Assembly: GCA_947044405.1 (NCBI GenBank)
Contig: CAMRHE010000352.1
Span: 310,001 to 374,000 of the forward strand
Reading direction: 5' to 3'
Length of the DNA: 64,000 bases
From: Leptodactylus fallax
Taxonomy: Eukaryota > Chordata > Amphibia > Anura > Leptodactylidae
Shown here: positions 36,010 to 46,097 of the stretch, piece after piece
Layout: every line of letters begins with the position of its first letter
Numbering within the stretch: position 1 is the stretch's first letter
Made by a program: the position numbers and the translations under genes
Notes under the pieces: generated by a model
Database searches by the model: none
What the model was told of the DNA's origin: nothing
The model's input: only the letters and a program-made list of their open reading frames with translations

Positions 36010-36740
36010 TCATGGTGGCATATTAGCATCTGCTGTGTATGGAGCCGGGTTCAATGGTCGCTTGCGTCTCAGCATCCAGGATCGAGAAGGCCGCTGGGGT
36101 TGAGGGTCAGCAGAATCTGGATCTTCCACCTGTATCCCCTCATGTTGCATAATTTGAAGGCTTTCCTGTAAGGAGCAGAGAATATAGTCATTATTGTTCA
36201 ATGTACAGGCCACATGGAGGGGAAGCCCCAGCAATAGCGCATCTGGGCTTTTTGCAATGCTAGAGTCATGGGGCTCATAGTTTGCCTCCTGTCCAGGGTG
36301 GCTGGAGCCAAATCTGAAAAGAGCTGCACCGATGGGCCCATGCCCAGAAGAGGTTGTAGATTCTTGGCAGCCGAGCGAATTTGGATGACTAGTTCTGGAT
36401 AGTGTAGTTTAAGGATAATGTCTCTAGATATGTTTGGGTTCTTAGCATTCCCTAATGCACGATGTATACAGTCCATACGGAGCAATGCTGGGTCGGCTTG
36501 TGGGAGTAGTGCTGTAAACAGGGTCGTAATAGACTGACGCAATGTGGTTATGGACTCCAATACTCCTCTGATACAGATATTAGCCTTCCTGAATCTATTT
36601 TCCAGATCCTCATGTTTCAAGTAAATGGCTTCTAGTTTCTAGACATATTCGTCGAGGCAGATTTTATCCTCCTCTAGGGCATCCATGACCTCATCCATTC
36701 TATTATCCACCTCTGATACCCTGCAGACCCTTTATCTGCA
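36010..36740 (-). pseudogene. L1 'C' ORF1
   Basis: Coiled-coil end (EVDNRMDEVMDALEED, about 36710-36665), then HEDLENRFRKANICIRGV (about 36617-36565), the RRM-like part, and a C-terminal domain with LFSDLAPATLDRRQTM and MRYCWGFPSMWPVH. The long frame 36620-36198 is open and continues after a frame change to 36010. It lacks its N-terminus, because copy 'D' endonuclease sequence abuts at about 36740. Confidence 0.75.
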
Positions 36741-38329
36741 GAGTAAGAGGAGCAGTCTAACACTGCATTGAAAGTAAAATTAATCCAACCACACCAAATT
36801 ATCGTGGAGGGGACAAATCGTTCTAATAGGTCACATAACTTGTGAAAAAAGGCAACCGGAGACTCATTGGGGGCATAGGAGTTGACCAGACATAGTTGAA
36901 TGTTGTAGAGGCCGCATAGGATGGTAATGTACCTCCCCTGGGGGTCTGTAAGCATATTATCAACCTGTAGAGGAACTGAGTTCCTAACCAATACTACAAC
37001 TCCCCTGCTTTCAGATTGATTTGGGGCATGACCAACAAGAGTATAACAAGAGTGAAAAAAACTTAGGGAATGAGATGGGAGTGAAGTGAGATTCTTGGAT
37101 AAAGAGGCTATCAGGGTGTAGCTTCTCATATTGTAGGCATGCCTTACAACGTTTTTGAAAGGAGTTGAAGCCCTCACATTATGAGAGATAATCTTACACA
37201 TAAGGGAGACTGAAGATAAAGCTTAATGACAAACTTATTGGAAAGACCTAGGGAATCAGGTAACAAGTGAATAGTATTAGGCATAGATTGCAGGATATCA
37301 TAGGCATAATAAAGTAAATGGCAGCGGTGTAGGTGCAAAAAGCATAGGTAACAATAAAAAAACAGTAAAATACTCCAAACTAGGGTGTACACCAGGGAGG
37401 AGTGGTGTGCAGCAGACTCTATAACGCACAAGGCGTAGGTGGGACATGGGGACCATCGCCATGGCTAACCCCAAAGGATATAGAGAGAATGCTAAGGTTA
37501 GTAAGCTGCTAAAGATTATAACATATGAGTCCAAAACCACTCTTGAAAAGCTAAAGAACAATAGCAATAATATCATCTCCATGAAAAATACATATTTTTG
37601 ACCAATAGGACTATTGATAAAATATACAGTCAGATAAGTGTAGTGGTCCGAAGCCGGAAACTGAAGGGCATAGGGAGCATATTGTTAGTAATGTTCACAC
37701 TGTATGACCTGGAAAGAGAACAAAATAATTGTCCTAATACTTATCGTGGAGGTATCTAGGCTTCTGAGGGATGTGGAGGATGGGCAGGACCCAGCAGTTG
37801 CTTGTGCTTTGGTTGCCAGACATATAAGGGTCTCTGAGCAAGAGGTTCAACAGGGTCTGGTTCACCCACCTGAAGTCCTTCACATTGTAGAATTTAAAAA
37901 CCTTCCTTTAAAGAATGAATAATAAAGTCCCTATTGTTGAGAGAACATACAATGTTTTGGCTGCAGATAGCATTTGATCACGAAGTTCTGGGTAGTGTAG
38001 TTTGAGGATAATATCCCTGGGTACGTTCGGGTTTTAAGGGTGACCCAGTTCTTTATGAATACGGTCCATAAAGAACATAGCTGGGTCTGCCTGTGGAAGT
38101 AGTGTCGTGAATAGAATCATAACAGTTTCCCTCAGGGTGGTTACACCTATGTATGTTAGCCCTCCAGGATCTATTTTCTAAGTCCTCTAATTTAAGATCA
38201 ATGTCCTCTCATTTTTGAGCATGTTCATCAATCCTCCTCTAGGGCATCGGCCACTCTCGTCCATTCTGTCTTCAACCTCCAAGACTTTAGACCATAGGTC
38301 CTGGATTTGTTTAGTAAAGTCAGCCACAG
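36740..38329 (-). mobile_element. L1 'D', 5' half, same family as 'C'
   Basis: ORF1 remnants (about 38310-37700), a spacer homologous to that of 'C' (shared SLLTLAFSLYPLGLAMAM-type and LVRYRVCCTPL text) and ORF2 endonuclease from 37201 to about 36740. The endonuclease frame of 175 codons is open: MCKIISHNVRASTPFKN, PQGRYITILCGLYNIQLCLV and SYAPNESPVAFFHK are typical. It stops mid-domain at the junction with copy 'C'. The upstream end is cut by an LTR fragment at 38330. Confidence 0.7.
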
Positions 38330-38775
38330 TGTAAGGGAATCGCTAGAGGAGCGATTCCCCAGTAGCTGCTGGATATCTTTGGGGGGAGAGGCACAACAAG
38401 ACAGTGGACCCTAAGCTGAATCCCCCCACTGTCCCTGGCTAACTTGCCTAGGCGACAGCCAGCAACCAGTCGACAGTCCCTGCTTACAATAAGTGATACA
38501 CAGAACGCAGACAGGACTAACACAACAAAGGGAGGTCAGCTAGCCAAGGGGTTGGTAACAAACGAGCAATGCAGTACAAAATTACAATCCAAGAGAAAAG
38601 TCAAAGGGAAGCCAGTGGTCAGGAAATCAGAAGAACAGGTAACAAAGAACAAGGAGTATAGCCAGTAAGTGTAATACAAGAGCAGGCGCCAATGGGAAAG
38701 TGAGCAAACAATAAATAGGGAGGAAGAACCCGCCCCAGACTTGATAGTAGGATAGTCTGTCAATCACAAAGGTAA
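38330..38775 (-). mobile_element. Gypsy LTR fragment
   Basis: On the minus strand it runs from TTTGTGATTGACAGAC to a terminal GATTCCCTTACA, with CTTGGCTAGCTGAC and GTTCTGTGTATCACTTA in between, matching the second two thirds of the Gypsy LTR layout at 41375-42030. The LTR 5' part is missing near 38775. Sequence differs from the intact LTRs, so it is a separate, older subfamily. Confidence 0.65.
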
Positions 38776-39225
38776 GACTAAATTTAACTTTAGTAAATTT
38801 ACATGAAAATGGGATTCCAAAGCTGAATAACATAGGCATATGTGGAAACTGTAAAGTCACCTCTACAAGGTACTGAGATTAGATTTTTAACAACTTTACT
38901 GCTGACAGACTCTATTTAAACACATATGTATCCTAAGATAAAAAAAATAATAATAATATAAGGGCAGACTAGATGGTCTAAGTGTTCTTTATCTGCATCA
39001 ATCTTCTAAGTGCTATGTTTCTATGTGCCATTGGATTTAGGAAAGCTGCAGTCCATAACGTAACCTTGATTTTTGAACCTCTCTAGTTTGTAGACAGGTG
39101 GTAAGAATACATCGAAGTAGATTTTGTGGTGTTAAAAAAGGTGCAATTGTTAATACATATCTTTCTTTGTTCTGGAGTATGTATTTTAATAATTACTACA
39201 AACCAGTCTTACAGTCTAATACAAA
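38776..39225. other. No recognised feature
   Basis: I see no gene. A block near 38835-38880 (GGAAACTGTA, ACCTCTACAAGGTACTG) also occurs at about 6115-6150, so part of it is repetitive. Confidence 0.5.
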
Positions 39226-39399
39226 TACAGTGGGGAAAATAAGTATTTGATACACTGGCGATTTTGCAAGTTTTCCCACCTACCAGTGTCGTAACTAGGA
39301 ATGGCTGGGCCCCAAGGCGAACATTTGACATGAACCCCCCCCCCCCGAACCGCTGCCCCCAATCGCCCCCCCCCAAAAAAAAAAAAAAAAACGCATTCC

Positions 39400-39860
39400 T
39401 GCGCACACTATTATGTGCCATAGTGGCTCCTGCACACAGTATTATGCCCCATAGTGGCCCCTGCACACAGTATTATGCCCCATAGTGGCCCCTGCACACA
39501 GTATCATGCCCCATAGTGGCCCCTTCACACAGTATCATGTCCCATAGTGGCCCCTGCACACAGTATCATGCCCCATAATGGCCCCTGCACACAGTATCAT
39601 GTCCCATAGTGGCCCCTGCACACAGTATCATGTCCCATAGTGGCCCCTGCACACAGTATCATGCCCCATAGTGGCCCCTGCACACAGTATCATGTCCCAT
39701 AGTGGCCCCTGCACACAGTATCATGTCCCATAGTGGCCCCTGCACACAGTATCATGCCCCATAGTGGCCCCTGCACACAGTATTATATCCCATAGTGGCC
39801 CCTGCACTGAGTATTTTGCCCCATAGTGGCCCCTGCACACACTAATATATGTCCCATTGT
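39400..39860. repeat. ~30-bp minisatellite (CACAGTATCATGCCCCATAG)
   Basis: About fifteen tandem units of CACACAGTATCATGYCCCATAGTGGCCCCTG type, very similar to one another. The same motif, diverged, fills the hAT at 52414. Confidence 0.9.
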
Positions 39861-39879
39861 GGACCACCCATGAACAATT

Positions 39880-39917
39880 ATTATACTCTGGGGTCTTTTC
39901 AGACCCCAGAGTATAAT
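39880..39917. other. Conserved hairpin (copy 2)
   Basis: Near-perfect stem ATTATACTCTGGGGTC / GACCCCAGAGTATAAT with a short TTTTCA loop. Confidence 0.9.
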
Positions 39918-40176
39918 GATCGGAGACCCAGGGGAGGATAGAAACATAAAAAAACAATGTTGCTTACCTGTTCCTCGCTCCGGTCCACTCCCTGCTACTT
40001 CGGCCTTCTTCAATGTTGGACCAGGCTGGCGTCACATGATGCGGGCCGGCGTCGCGACGCAAAATGACGTCCGCTGACGTCTGGGACGTCACCAAACAGG
40101 CCCAAATCCTGGAGAAGTGTAGGAGAGGTAAGTACATTGTTTTTTATGTTCCCTCACCAACTCTGGGCCTCCTATT

Positions 40177-40216
40177 ATTATACTCCGGGGTCTTTTCAAA
40201 GATCCCGGAGTATAAT
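40177..40216. other. Conserved hairpin (copy 3)
   Basis: Stem ATTATACTCCGGGGTC / GATCCCGGAGTATAAT. The stem substitutions are mostly paired (T-A to C-G), which keeps base pairing. Confidence 0.85.
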
Positions 40217-41374
40217 GATAGCAGAGATTGTGGGGTTCAGCCCGCGGTCTCACATACTGAACCCCGCTACTGCGCACAGCCTCCTCCGCAGAATCGGAAG
40301 CGCAGGCGGCTGTGAGCGGGACCCCGGGGAACGGTAAGTATATAGGGCCCGTTACCTGCTGGGGTTACTCATGAAATAAGTTTGCATGAAATAAGTATTT
40401 GATACAATAGAAAAACAGAACGTAATATTTGGTACAGAAACCTTTGTTTGCAATTCCAGTGGTCAGACATAATCTGTAGTTCTTGACCAAGTTTGCACAC
40501 ACTGCAGCAGGGATTTTGGCCCACTCCTCCATACAGATCTTCTCTAGATCTTTCAGGTTTCGGGGCTGTTGCTGGGCTGCATTGAGTTTCAGCTCCCTCC
40601 AAAGATTTTCGATTGGGTTCAGGTCTGGAGACTGGCTAGGACACTCCAGGACCTTGAAATGCTTCTTATGGAGCCACTCCTTACTTGCCCTGGCTGTGTA
40701 TTTTTCGGGTCATTGTCATGCTGGAAGACCCAGCCACTACCCATCTTCAATGCTATTACTGAGGAAAGGAGGATGTTGGCCAAAATCATGCGATACATGG
40801 CCCCATCTATCCTCCCTTCAATATAGTGCACGTCGTCTTGTCCCCTTTTCAGAAAAGCACCCCCATGCTTCACGGTTCAGTTGTGATGGTGTTCTTGGAG
40901 TTGTACTCATTCTTCTTCTTCCTTCAAACATGATGAGTGAATTTGTGGATTTGATAATAAAAAGTTCTATTTTGGTCTCATATGACCACATGACCATGTC
41001 TCCTATGGATCATCCAGATGGTCATAGGTGAACTTCAGACAGGCCTGGACATGTGCTGGCGTGAGCAGGGGGACCTTGTGTGCCCTGCAGAATTATCATC
41101 CATGATGGTGTAGTGTGTTACTAATGGTAGTCTTGGAGACTGTGGTCCCAGCTCTCTTCAGGTTATTGACCAGGTCTTCCCGTGTAGTTCTGGGCTGATT
41201 CCTGACCTTTCTCAGAATGATCCTTACCCCACGAGGCGAGATCTTGCTTGGAGCCCCAGCCCGAGGAAGACTGACAGTCATCTTGTGTTTCTTCCATTTT
41301 CTTACAATTGTTGCCTTATCACCCTTGTGCAGGTCTACAATTTTGTCCCTGGTGTCCTTAGACAGCTCTTTGGT

Positions 41375-42030
41375 TGTAACATCTCTACCGTTTCGGGTCT
41401 CGGCGCCGCCCTCCGCTCGCACGCTGTGGCGAAGGAGGTGTCTTCAGTTTGGTTCTTTGTGTAAGTTTCTTGATGCTCAGTTTGAACATGGTCCTAGTTC
41501 CCTTGCTGTGTAAAGCCACACCCGTGTAATTAGGAACATTTCTCTTTGGACTGCATAGAGTTAATCTCTTCCTGGCCTGTGTGATTGACAGCCTGTGTAC
41601 CTATCAGCTCTGGGGCTGGTCCCAGACTTTCTATAAACAGGTTGTCAGCCCTCACATGGTCGCCGGTTATTGCACTTGTGTTTGCCAGCTCTCTTTACTA
41701 TATTCCTTGATACTTTGTTACTTGATTCTCTGACCCTTTGGCTTGCCTCTGACTATTCTCTTGGATTTTGACTTTGTACTTCTTTGCTCGTTTGTTACTG
41801 ACCCCTTGGCTTGCTCACTTTGCTTCTGTGTTGTTTTGTCTTATCCTGTTCTCTGTGTCACTTACCCAGTATAGGGCTTGTCTTCGAGTTGTCCTTTTAC
41901 CGTTTAGGGTAACTGAGGCAATAGGAAGGGACAGTGGCTGGGGTGAGATTAGGGCTCACTTGTCTCTGTCCTTCCTCCCAGACCGCTGCAGTAGTGTCAG
42001 GGTATTGCTACGTTTGGCAAGACCCTTACA
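41375..42030 (+). repeat. 5' LTR of the Gypsy element
   Basis: 656 bp, TG...CA ends. No TGG-type primer binding site follows directly: the next bases are GAATAACCGGCCCAT. Confidence 0.9.
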
Positions 42031-42076
42031 GAATAACCGGCCCATACATTCTGCCATTGCTTCTCATAGGGTCAGC

Positions 42077-43300
42077 ATGGATCCTATTCAGGGCCTTGCA
42101 GCCAAGTTGGAAGGTTTGGCAGGCCTGGTAGCTGAGCTTGCTAAACAGGTGCAAACCCTTACTGATGCCGTTGCAGCATCCCCAGTTGTTTCTGCCTCTT
42201 TTAGAGTTAAGATGCTACTCCCCGACCGTTTTTCAGGGGATCGTGAAAGGTTTGAGACTTTCCGGGAGTCTTGTCGCTTGTATTTCCGGATTAATCCACA
42301 TGCATCCCAGGCCCAAATGGTGGGAGTAGTTATATCCCTCCTACAGGGGGATCCACAAGCTTGGGCCCTTAAACTCCCTCCAGGGGCTGAGGAGTGGACT
42401 GACTTTGAAAATTTTTTTTTGTCTTTGGGGTCTATATATGCTGAGCCAGACCACATTGGTCTTGCGGAATCGCAACTCCTCACCATGCGGCAGGGCAAAC
42501 GCTCTGCTGAGGAATATTGCGCAGAATTCCGCAAGTGCAGCGTGACTGCAGGTTGGTGTGAGTCAGCTCTAAAGGCCCACTTTAAACAAGGCCTGTGTGA
42601 CCGTGTTAAGGAGCTCTGGGTTGGTCACCCAGATCCTCCCACTCTTGAGCAGGCCATGACTTTGGCTGTCCGTATTGACCGTAGGATCCGGGAAAATGTT
42701 AAAGAGAGAATAGGGTCTGCTTCTTTCAAGTTTTCTGTCTCTCCCTCACTCTCTTCTGAGAAACCTGTTATTTCTCCCATGACTCCTGGTGAGGAAACTA
42801 TGCAACTGGGAATTATGGATGCCAAGAAGCGACGAGAGAATCGTCTTAGGAACAACCTCTGCCTGTACTGTGGTGCTTCCGGTCATTTTATCAGTGACTG
42901 CTCGATCGGACCTCGCAGACCATCAGAAAAGCTTCAGTGCCTGAGTGGTAATCAGAAGAACCACTCAGGCAACCAGGTATTTGCCAGTAATAACAATAAG
43001 ATGTTGTTATCTGTGTCTCTGTCCTCTGGGGACAGATCTGTTTCTGGCCAGGCCTTAGTTGACTCTGGGTCTGCGGCAAACTTTGTCACATTCTCGTTTG
43101 TCTCAGCTTTAGGCATTGAGCTTTTGCCACTTGACACTCCTCTGGCGGTTACTGGAGCGGATTTTGCCCCACTGGCCAGGGGTAAGGTCCGATTCAAGAC
43201 CCCCCTAATAACGTTGAAAGTGGGTTCAGCTCATTCAGAGGTCATGAGCTTTTTTGTTATGGAGCATCTGTCTTCCGATATTATTTTGGGGCTCCCCTGA
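42077..43300 (+). CDS. Gypsy gag and protease polyprotein
   Basis: Structural polyprotein of a Ty3/Gypsy element. I choose ATG 42077 (MDPIQGLAAKLEGL) because the open frame upstream lies in the LTR. Residues 1-35 form a short coiled coil and about 50-235 are capsid-like (PDRFSGDRERF, DPQAWALKLPP). A CCHC zinc knuckle spans residues 262-275 (CLYCGASGHFISDC). An aspartic protease begins near 310 with active-site DSG at 329-331 and ends with IILGLP. A TGA follows, where this family normally has a tryptophan codon, so the frame closes early at 408 codons. The intact length suggests it could still be made. Confidence 0.85.
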   Translation: MDPIQGLAAKLEGLAGLVAELAKQVQTLTDAVAASPVVSASFRVKMLLPDRFSGDRERFETFRESCRLYFRINPHASQAQMVGVVISLLQGDPQAWALKLPPGAEEWTDFENFFLSLGSIYAEPDHIGLAESQLLTMRQGKRSAEEYCAEFRKCSVTAGWCESALKAHFKQGLCDRVKELWVGHPDPPTLEQAMTLAVRIDRRIRENVKERIGSASFKFSVSPSLSSEKPVISPMTPGEETMQLGIMDAKKRRENRLRNNLCLYCGASGHFISDCSIGPRRPSEKLQCLSGNQKNHSGNQVFASNNNKMLLSVSLSSGDRSVSGQALVDSGSAANFVTFSFVSALGIELLPLDTPLAVTGADFAPLARGKVRFKTPLITLKVGSAHSEVMSFFVMEHLSSDIILGLP

Positions 43301-43594
43301 TTGAACCTCCATAACCCTATTTTTGATTGGGGTAAAAGGGAGTTGGTAAAATGGGGAGATCAGTGCTCATCCCACTGTATTGTTTTGCACACCTTAAATT
43401 GTGTTACTGAGGAGACTGTCTCGGCTGCAAAAGGTGGGAAACACCAGGTGAATAAAAAATGTTTGCCTGGCCCACCAGTGTCTGTGGTTGTGCAAAAAGA
43501 CCCTGAATTGAAGGCAGAGAAAATACTGGGTCCTACTAAAACTGGTTTATCTGGTGAGGGTCCGGTGGCCCCTCATAAAGGGGGGGTACTGTAA
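43301..43594 (+). pseudogene. Gypsy pol remnants behind the stop
   Basis: Same frame as gag, 97 codons after the TGA. NLHNPIFDWGKRELVKWG is the family-typical sequence between protease and reverse transcriptase. After about 45 codons the sequence changes to the end of pol (GEGPVAPHKGGVL) and stops inside the 3' LTR. All of RT, RNase H and integrase are deleted between these two parts. Confidence 0.75.
43577..43587 (+). promoter_or_regulatory. Polypurine tract
   Basis: AAAGGGGGGG just before the 3' LTR, the site where plus-strand DNA synthesis would start. Confidence 0.75.
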
Positions 43595-44245
43595 CATCTC
43601 TGCCGTTTCGGGTCTCGGCGCCGCCCTCCGCTCGCATGCTGTGGCGAAGGAGGCGTCTTCAGTTTGGTTCTTTGTGTAAGTTTCTTGATGCTCAGTCTGA
43701 ACATGGTCCTAGTTCCCTTGCTGTGTAAAGCCACACCCGTGTAATTAGGAACATTTCTCTTTGGACTGCATAGAGTTAATCTCTTCCTGGCCTGTGTGAT
43801 TGACAGCCTGTGTACCTATCAGCTCTGGGGCTGGTCCCAGACTTTCTATAAACAGGTTGTCAGCCCTCACATGGTCGCCGGTTATTGCACTTGTGTTTGC
43901 CAGCTCTCTTTACTATATTCCTTGATACTTTGTTACTTGATTCTCTGACCCTTTGGCTTGCCTCTGACTATTCTCTTGGATTTTGACTTTGTACTTCTTT
44001 GCTCGTTTGTTACTGACCCCTTGGCTTGCTCACTTTGCTTCTGTGTTGTTTTGTCTTGTCCTGTTCTCTGTGTCACTTACCCAGTATAGGGCTTGTCTTC
44101 GAGTTGTCCTTTTACCGTTTAGGGTAACTGAGGCAATAGGAAGGGACAGTGGCTGGGGTGAGATTAGGGCTCACTTGTCTCTGTCCTTCCTCCCAGACCG
44201 CTGCAATAGTGTCAGGGTATTGCTACGTTTGGCAAGACCCTTACA
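43590..44245 (+). repeat. 3' LTR of the Gypsy element
   Basis: Same length as the 5' LTR. Six transitions distinguish them by eye. Confidence 0.9.
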
Positions 44246-44638
44246 TTGGTCTTCACCATAGTGGAGAGGTTGGAGTGTGATTGATTGAGTGTGAGGACAG
44301 ATGTCTTTTGTACTGGTAACAAGTTCAAACAGGTGCAATTAATATAGGTAATGAGTGCAGAGTAGGAAACCTAACAGGTCTGTGAGAGACAGAAATCTTG
44401 CTGGTTGGTAGGTGATCAAACACTTATTTCATACAATAAAATACAAATTAATTATTTAAAAATCATACAATGTGATTTTGCGGATTTTTTTTAGATTCTG
44501 TCTCTCACAGTTGAAGTGTACCTACGATAAAAATTACAGAACTCTCCATTCTTTGTAGGTGGGAAAACTTGCAAAAGCGCCAGTGTATCAAAAACTTATT
44601 TTCACCACTGTATATCAGCCCCAGTAGACGTAGACACA

Positions 44639-44856
44639 GGCTAAGGCCCCATGTTGCGGAAATGCAGCTTTTTTTGTTGCAGATTTTGTTGCCTTTTTTT
44701 AAGCCAAAGCCAAGAGTGGCTACAAAACGAATGGGAAATATATAGGAAGTACTTATACTTCTGCCTTCTGCTCAATCCACTCCTGGCTTTGGCTCAAAAA
44801 ACGTAGAAAAATCTGCAACAAAAAAAGCTACGTTTCCGCAACATGGGGCCACAGTC
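44639..44856. mobile_element. Palindromic MITE (GGCTAAGGCCCC family)
   Basis: GGCTAAGGCCCCATGTTGCGG on the left mirrors CCGCAACATGGGGCCACAG on the right. The arms continue with GCAGC and TTTTTTGTTGCAGA, so nearly the whole 218 bp can fold into one hairpin. Related pieces at 4390 and 51205. Superfamily not certain (hAT-like by habit in frogs). Confidence 0.7.
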
Positions 44857-44938
44857 TTAAAGTGTACAAGATTTGATTTGGGCAATTCGCAGAATTTTCC
44901 GTAACACTTCAATTCAATTCAATCAAATCAAGCGTTAA

Positions 44939-45010
44939 CCCCTTCCCGACATCCGCCCTAATAGTACGGCGCAGAAACTGTGTGCGCACCCTGATTTGCG
45001 GGTGTCAGTC
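44939..45010 (+). mobile_element. TTAA MITE, left end only
   Basis: TTAA (44935-44938) followed by CCCCTTCCCGACATCCGCC and AATAGTACGGCG, the same terminus as at 10816. No right end was found nearby; Ngaro leader sequence takes over. Confidence 0.7.
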
Positions 45011-45229
45011 GTATGTAAAGAGGGACCGCAGCGGCGCAACGCACGCGGAGGGACCATGACTGGGGCGGGCAGTGCAGGGAGCCAGTTCGAGGGTGGGGGC
45101 CAGGAGAGGATGGGGCGGAGCTTCGCGGGACCGCTTTTGTCATAGCGGTGAGCCCGCGAAGCGCCATTCCCGGCAGGCGGCGGATGAGTCAAGTTGTCCC
45201 GCCTGCACTCTCCCTGCCCTCACTCAGCC

Positions 45230-46056
45230 ATGGCCTCCCTTGACGAGCTCCTGGGGCAGCTTAGGTCTGCCGCCGGCGACAGAGGGGAGAGCTGGCTCAG
45301 GGAGTAGGTGGAGGGGCTGCTCCACAACGCCCCTCCGCCTTCACCGCCGAGACCAGCAGCAGCGCTCGGGCGGCGGCCTAGGAGGGCCAGACAGCCTGAG
45401 CGTTTGAGCCCCGACCTAGCGCCGCAGGCACAGCGCCATAGGAGTCCCTCCGGGGCCCCTCCAGGCCGGGCTCCTCGCCCCACTGAACGGGGCGCAGGTC
45501 CCGGCCTGGGAGGAATCCGACTGGGCGACCGTGCCCTGCGGGCGCGAGGGGTGGCCGCGTGGGTAGCAGAACGACCCCCGCTGCGCCCAGCCTCCCCCAT
45601 CCACGTGGTGCACAGCCCTCGGTCCCCTCCTGTGATGTTCCGACGGGAGGGGGACCTGATCAGCTATCTCAAGGCTTCCCGAAGCTCCTGGTACCAAGTC
45701 AAGCCGGTGGTATTTCGAACAGCGGGCAGCAAGGCGCTGGCCTTAACCTTCATGTGGCTCACTCCAGGCCTGAGCTACATCCCACGCCATCCAGAGGTAA
45801 CGCAGGTGCAAGCCAGATGCCCGGATCATCCACCTCCTGCTGCAGCTGCCGTCATGAAGACTCACAGCCATCCCCTGCGACAAGCGTCCTCCTCTACAGT
45901 GAATCGGGTCCACAGGATTATGGAATTCCGACTGGCGGGAACACAGCACCTGCGCAGTCCGGTGAGTATCCGTCTCTGTCTTGTCCGTTTCCCCCTATGT
46001 TTATGTCTCAGGGTATAGCAAGTGATCCGGTAGTGTCCCTGCAAATAGCGGTTTAG
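45230..46056 (+). pseudogene. Ngaro gag N-terminal region, broken
   Basis: ATG 45230 opens MASLDELLGQLRSAAGDRGE, a recognisable gag start of this group. Codon 26 is TAG (45305-45307), within text that otherwise continues VEGLLHNAPPP and a basic, proline-rich stretch. The homologous frame then moves from frame 2 to the frame of 45559-46056 (GEYPSLSCPFPPMFMSQGIA) and again to that of 46098. So at least one stop and two frame changes separate the start from the conserved gag domain. Confidence 0.7.
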
Positions 46057-46097
46057 CTGGGGAGGGGATTAGGGAACTCTTAGGTAGTGTAAGGGAT

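Larger units (their letters stand above)
34142..36740 (-). mobile_element. L1 'C', 5' half
   Basis: A minus-strand L1 piece containing ORF1 (about 36700-36010), an inter-ORF spacer (about 36000-35450) and the start of ORF2 through the region just before RT. It ends at the TTAA bounding the foldback element (34138-34141). An LTR fragment (34870-35152) interrupts its endonuclease. No endonuclease or RT frame is intact. Confidence 0.7.
39284..40366. mobile_element. hAT MITE, right end lost
   Basis: Left terminus CAGTGTCGTAACTAGGAATG (39284) lies inside the Tc1 right after CCACCTAC. Internal text GTATATAGGGCCCGTTACCT near 40340 matches the element at 52414-53541, but the right terminus is missing and Tc1 sequence resumes near 40366. 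Contains a ~30-bp minisatellite and two copies of the conserved hairpin. Confidence 0.7.
41375..44245 (+). mobile_element. Ty3/Gypsy LTR retrotransposon, pol deleted
   Basis: Two LTRs of identical length (41375-42030 and 43590-44245, 656 bp each) begin TGTAACATCTCT and end AAGACCCTTACA. A 5-bp duplication TTGGT flanks it (41370-41374 and 44246-44250). Between the LTRs are gag and protease, then a short tail. Reverse transcriptase, RNase H and integrase are absent. I count six differences between the LTRs, all transitions, so the insertion is young. Confidence 0.92.
40369..44259 (-). pseudogene. Tc1 transposase split by a Gypsy provirus
   Basis: ATG at 44259-44257 starts MVKT. The provirus at 41375-44245 follows at once, and the frame resumes at 41374 with [17 protein letters not shown] and [17 protein letters not shown], the helix-turn-helix DNA-binding part, ending at a stop near 41096. 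The catalytic half is visible at 40873-40369 ([26 protein letters not shown] with the second aspartate). A frame change after PKN disrupts the glutamate region. It is a DDE transposase that would cut and paste at TA. Confidence 0.85.
39228..44610 (-). mobile_element. Tc1 element carrying two nested insertions
   Basis: The left terminus CAGTGGGGAAAATAAGTATT and the right terminus (minus strand) CAGTGGTGAAAATAAG form inverted repeats of about 55 bp that share TTTGCAAGTTTTCCCACC. TA lies at both edges (39226-39227 and 44611-44612). The hAT at 39284 and the Gypsy provirus at 41375-44245 lie inside. The transposase reads on the minus strand from 44259. Without the insertions the element would be about 1.4 kb, usual for Tc1. 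Confidence 0.9.

Noticed and set aside
39400..39860. Regular repeats resembling a CRISPR array
   Set aside because: Units are contiguous without unique spacers and sit in a eukaryotic transposon.
39264..40013. Open frames on both strands around the ~30-bp array
   Set aside because: Low-complexity translations of a minisatellite in a hAT MITE.
41768..42076. Upstream 103-codon extension of the Gypsy gag frame
   Set aside because: It lies mostly in the 5' LTR and the same frame recurs in the 3' LTR (43983-44261), so it is not part of gag.
44870..44934. Possible left end of a TAGAGATG hAT that would span the Ngaro element to 50303
   Set aside because: Some AATTCG-like text is present, but no TAGAGATGAGC terminus and no matching 8-bp duplication (ATAGTGAC expected).
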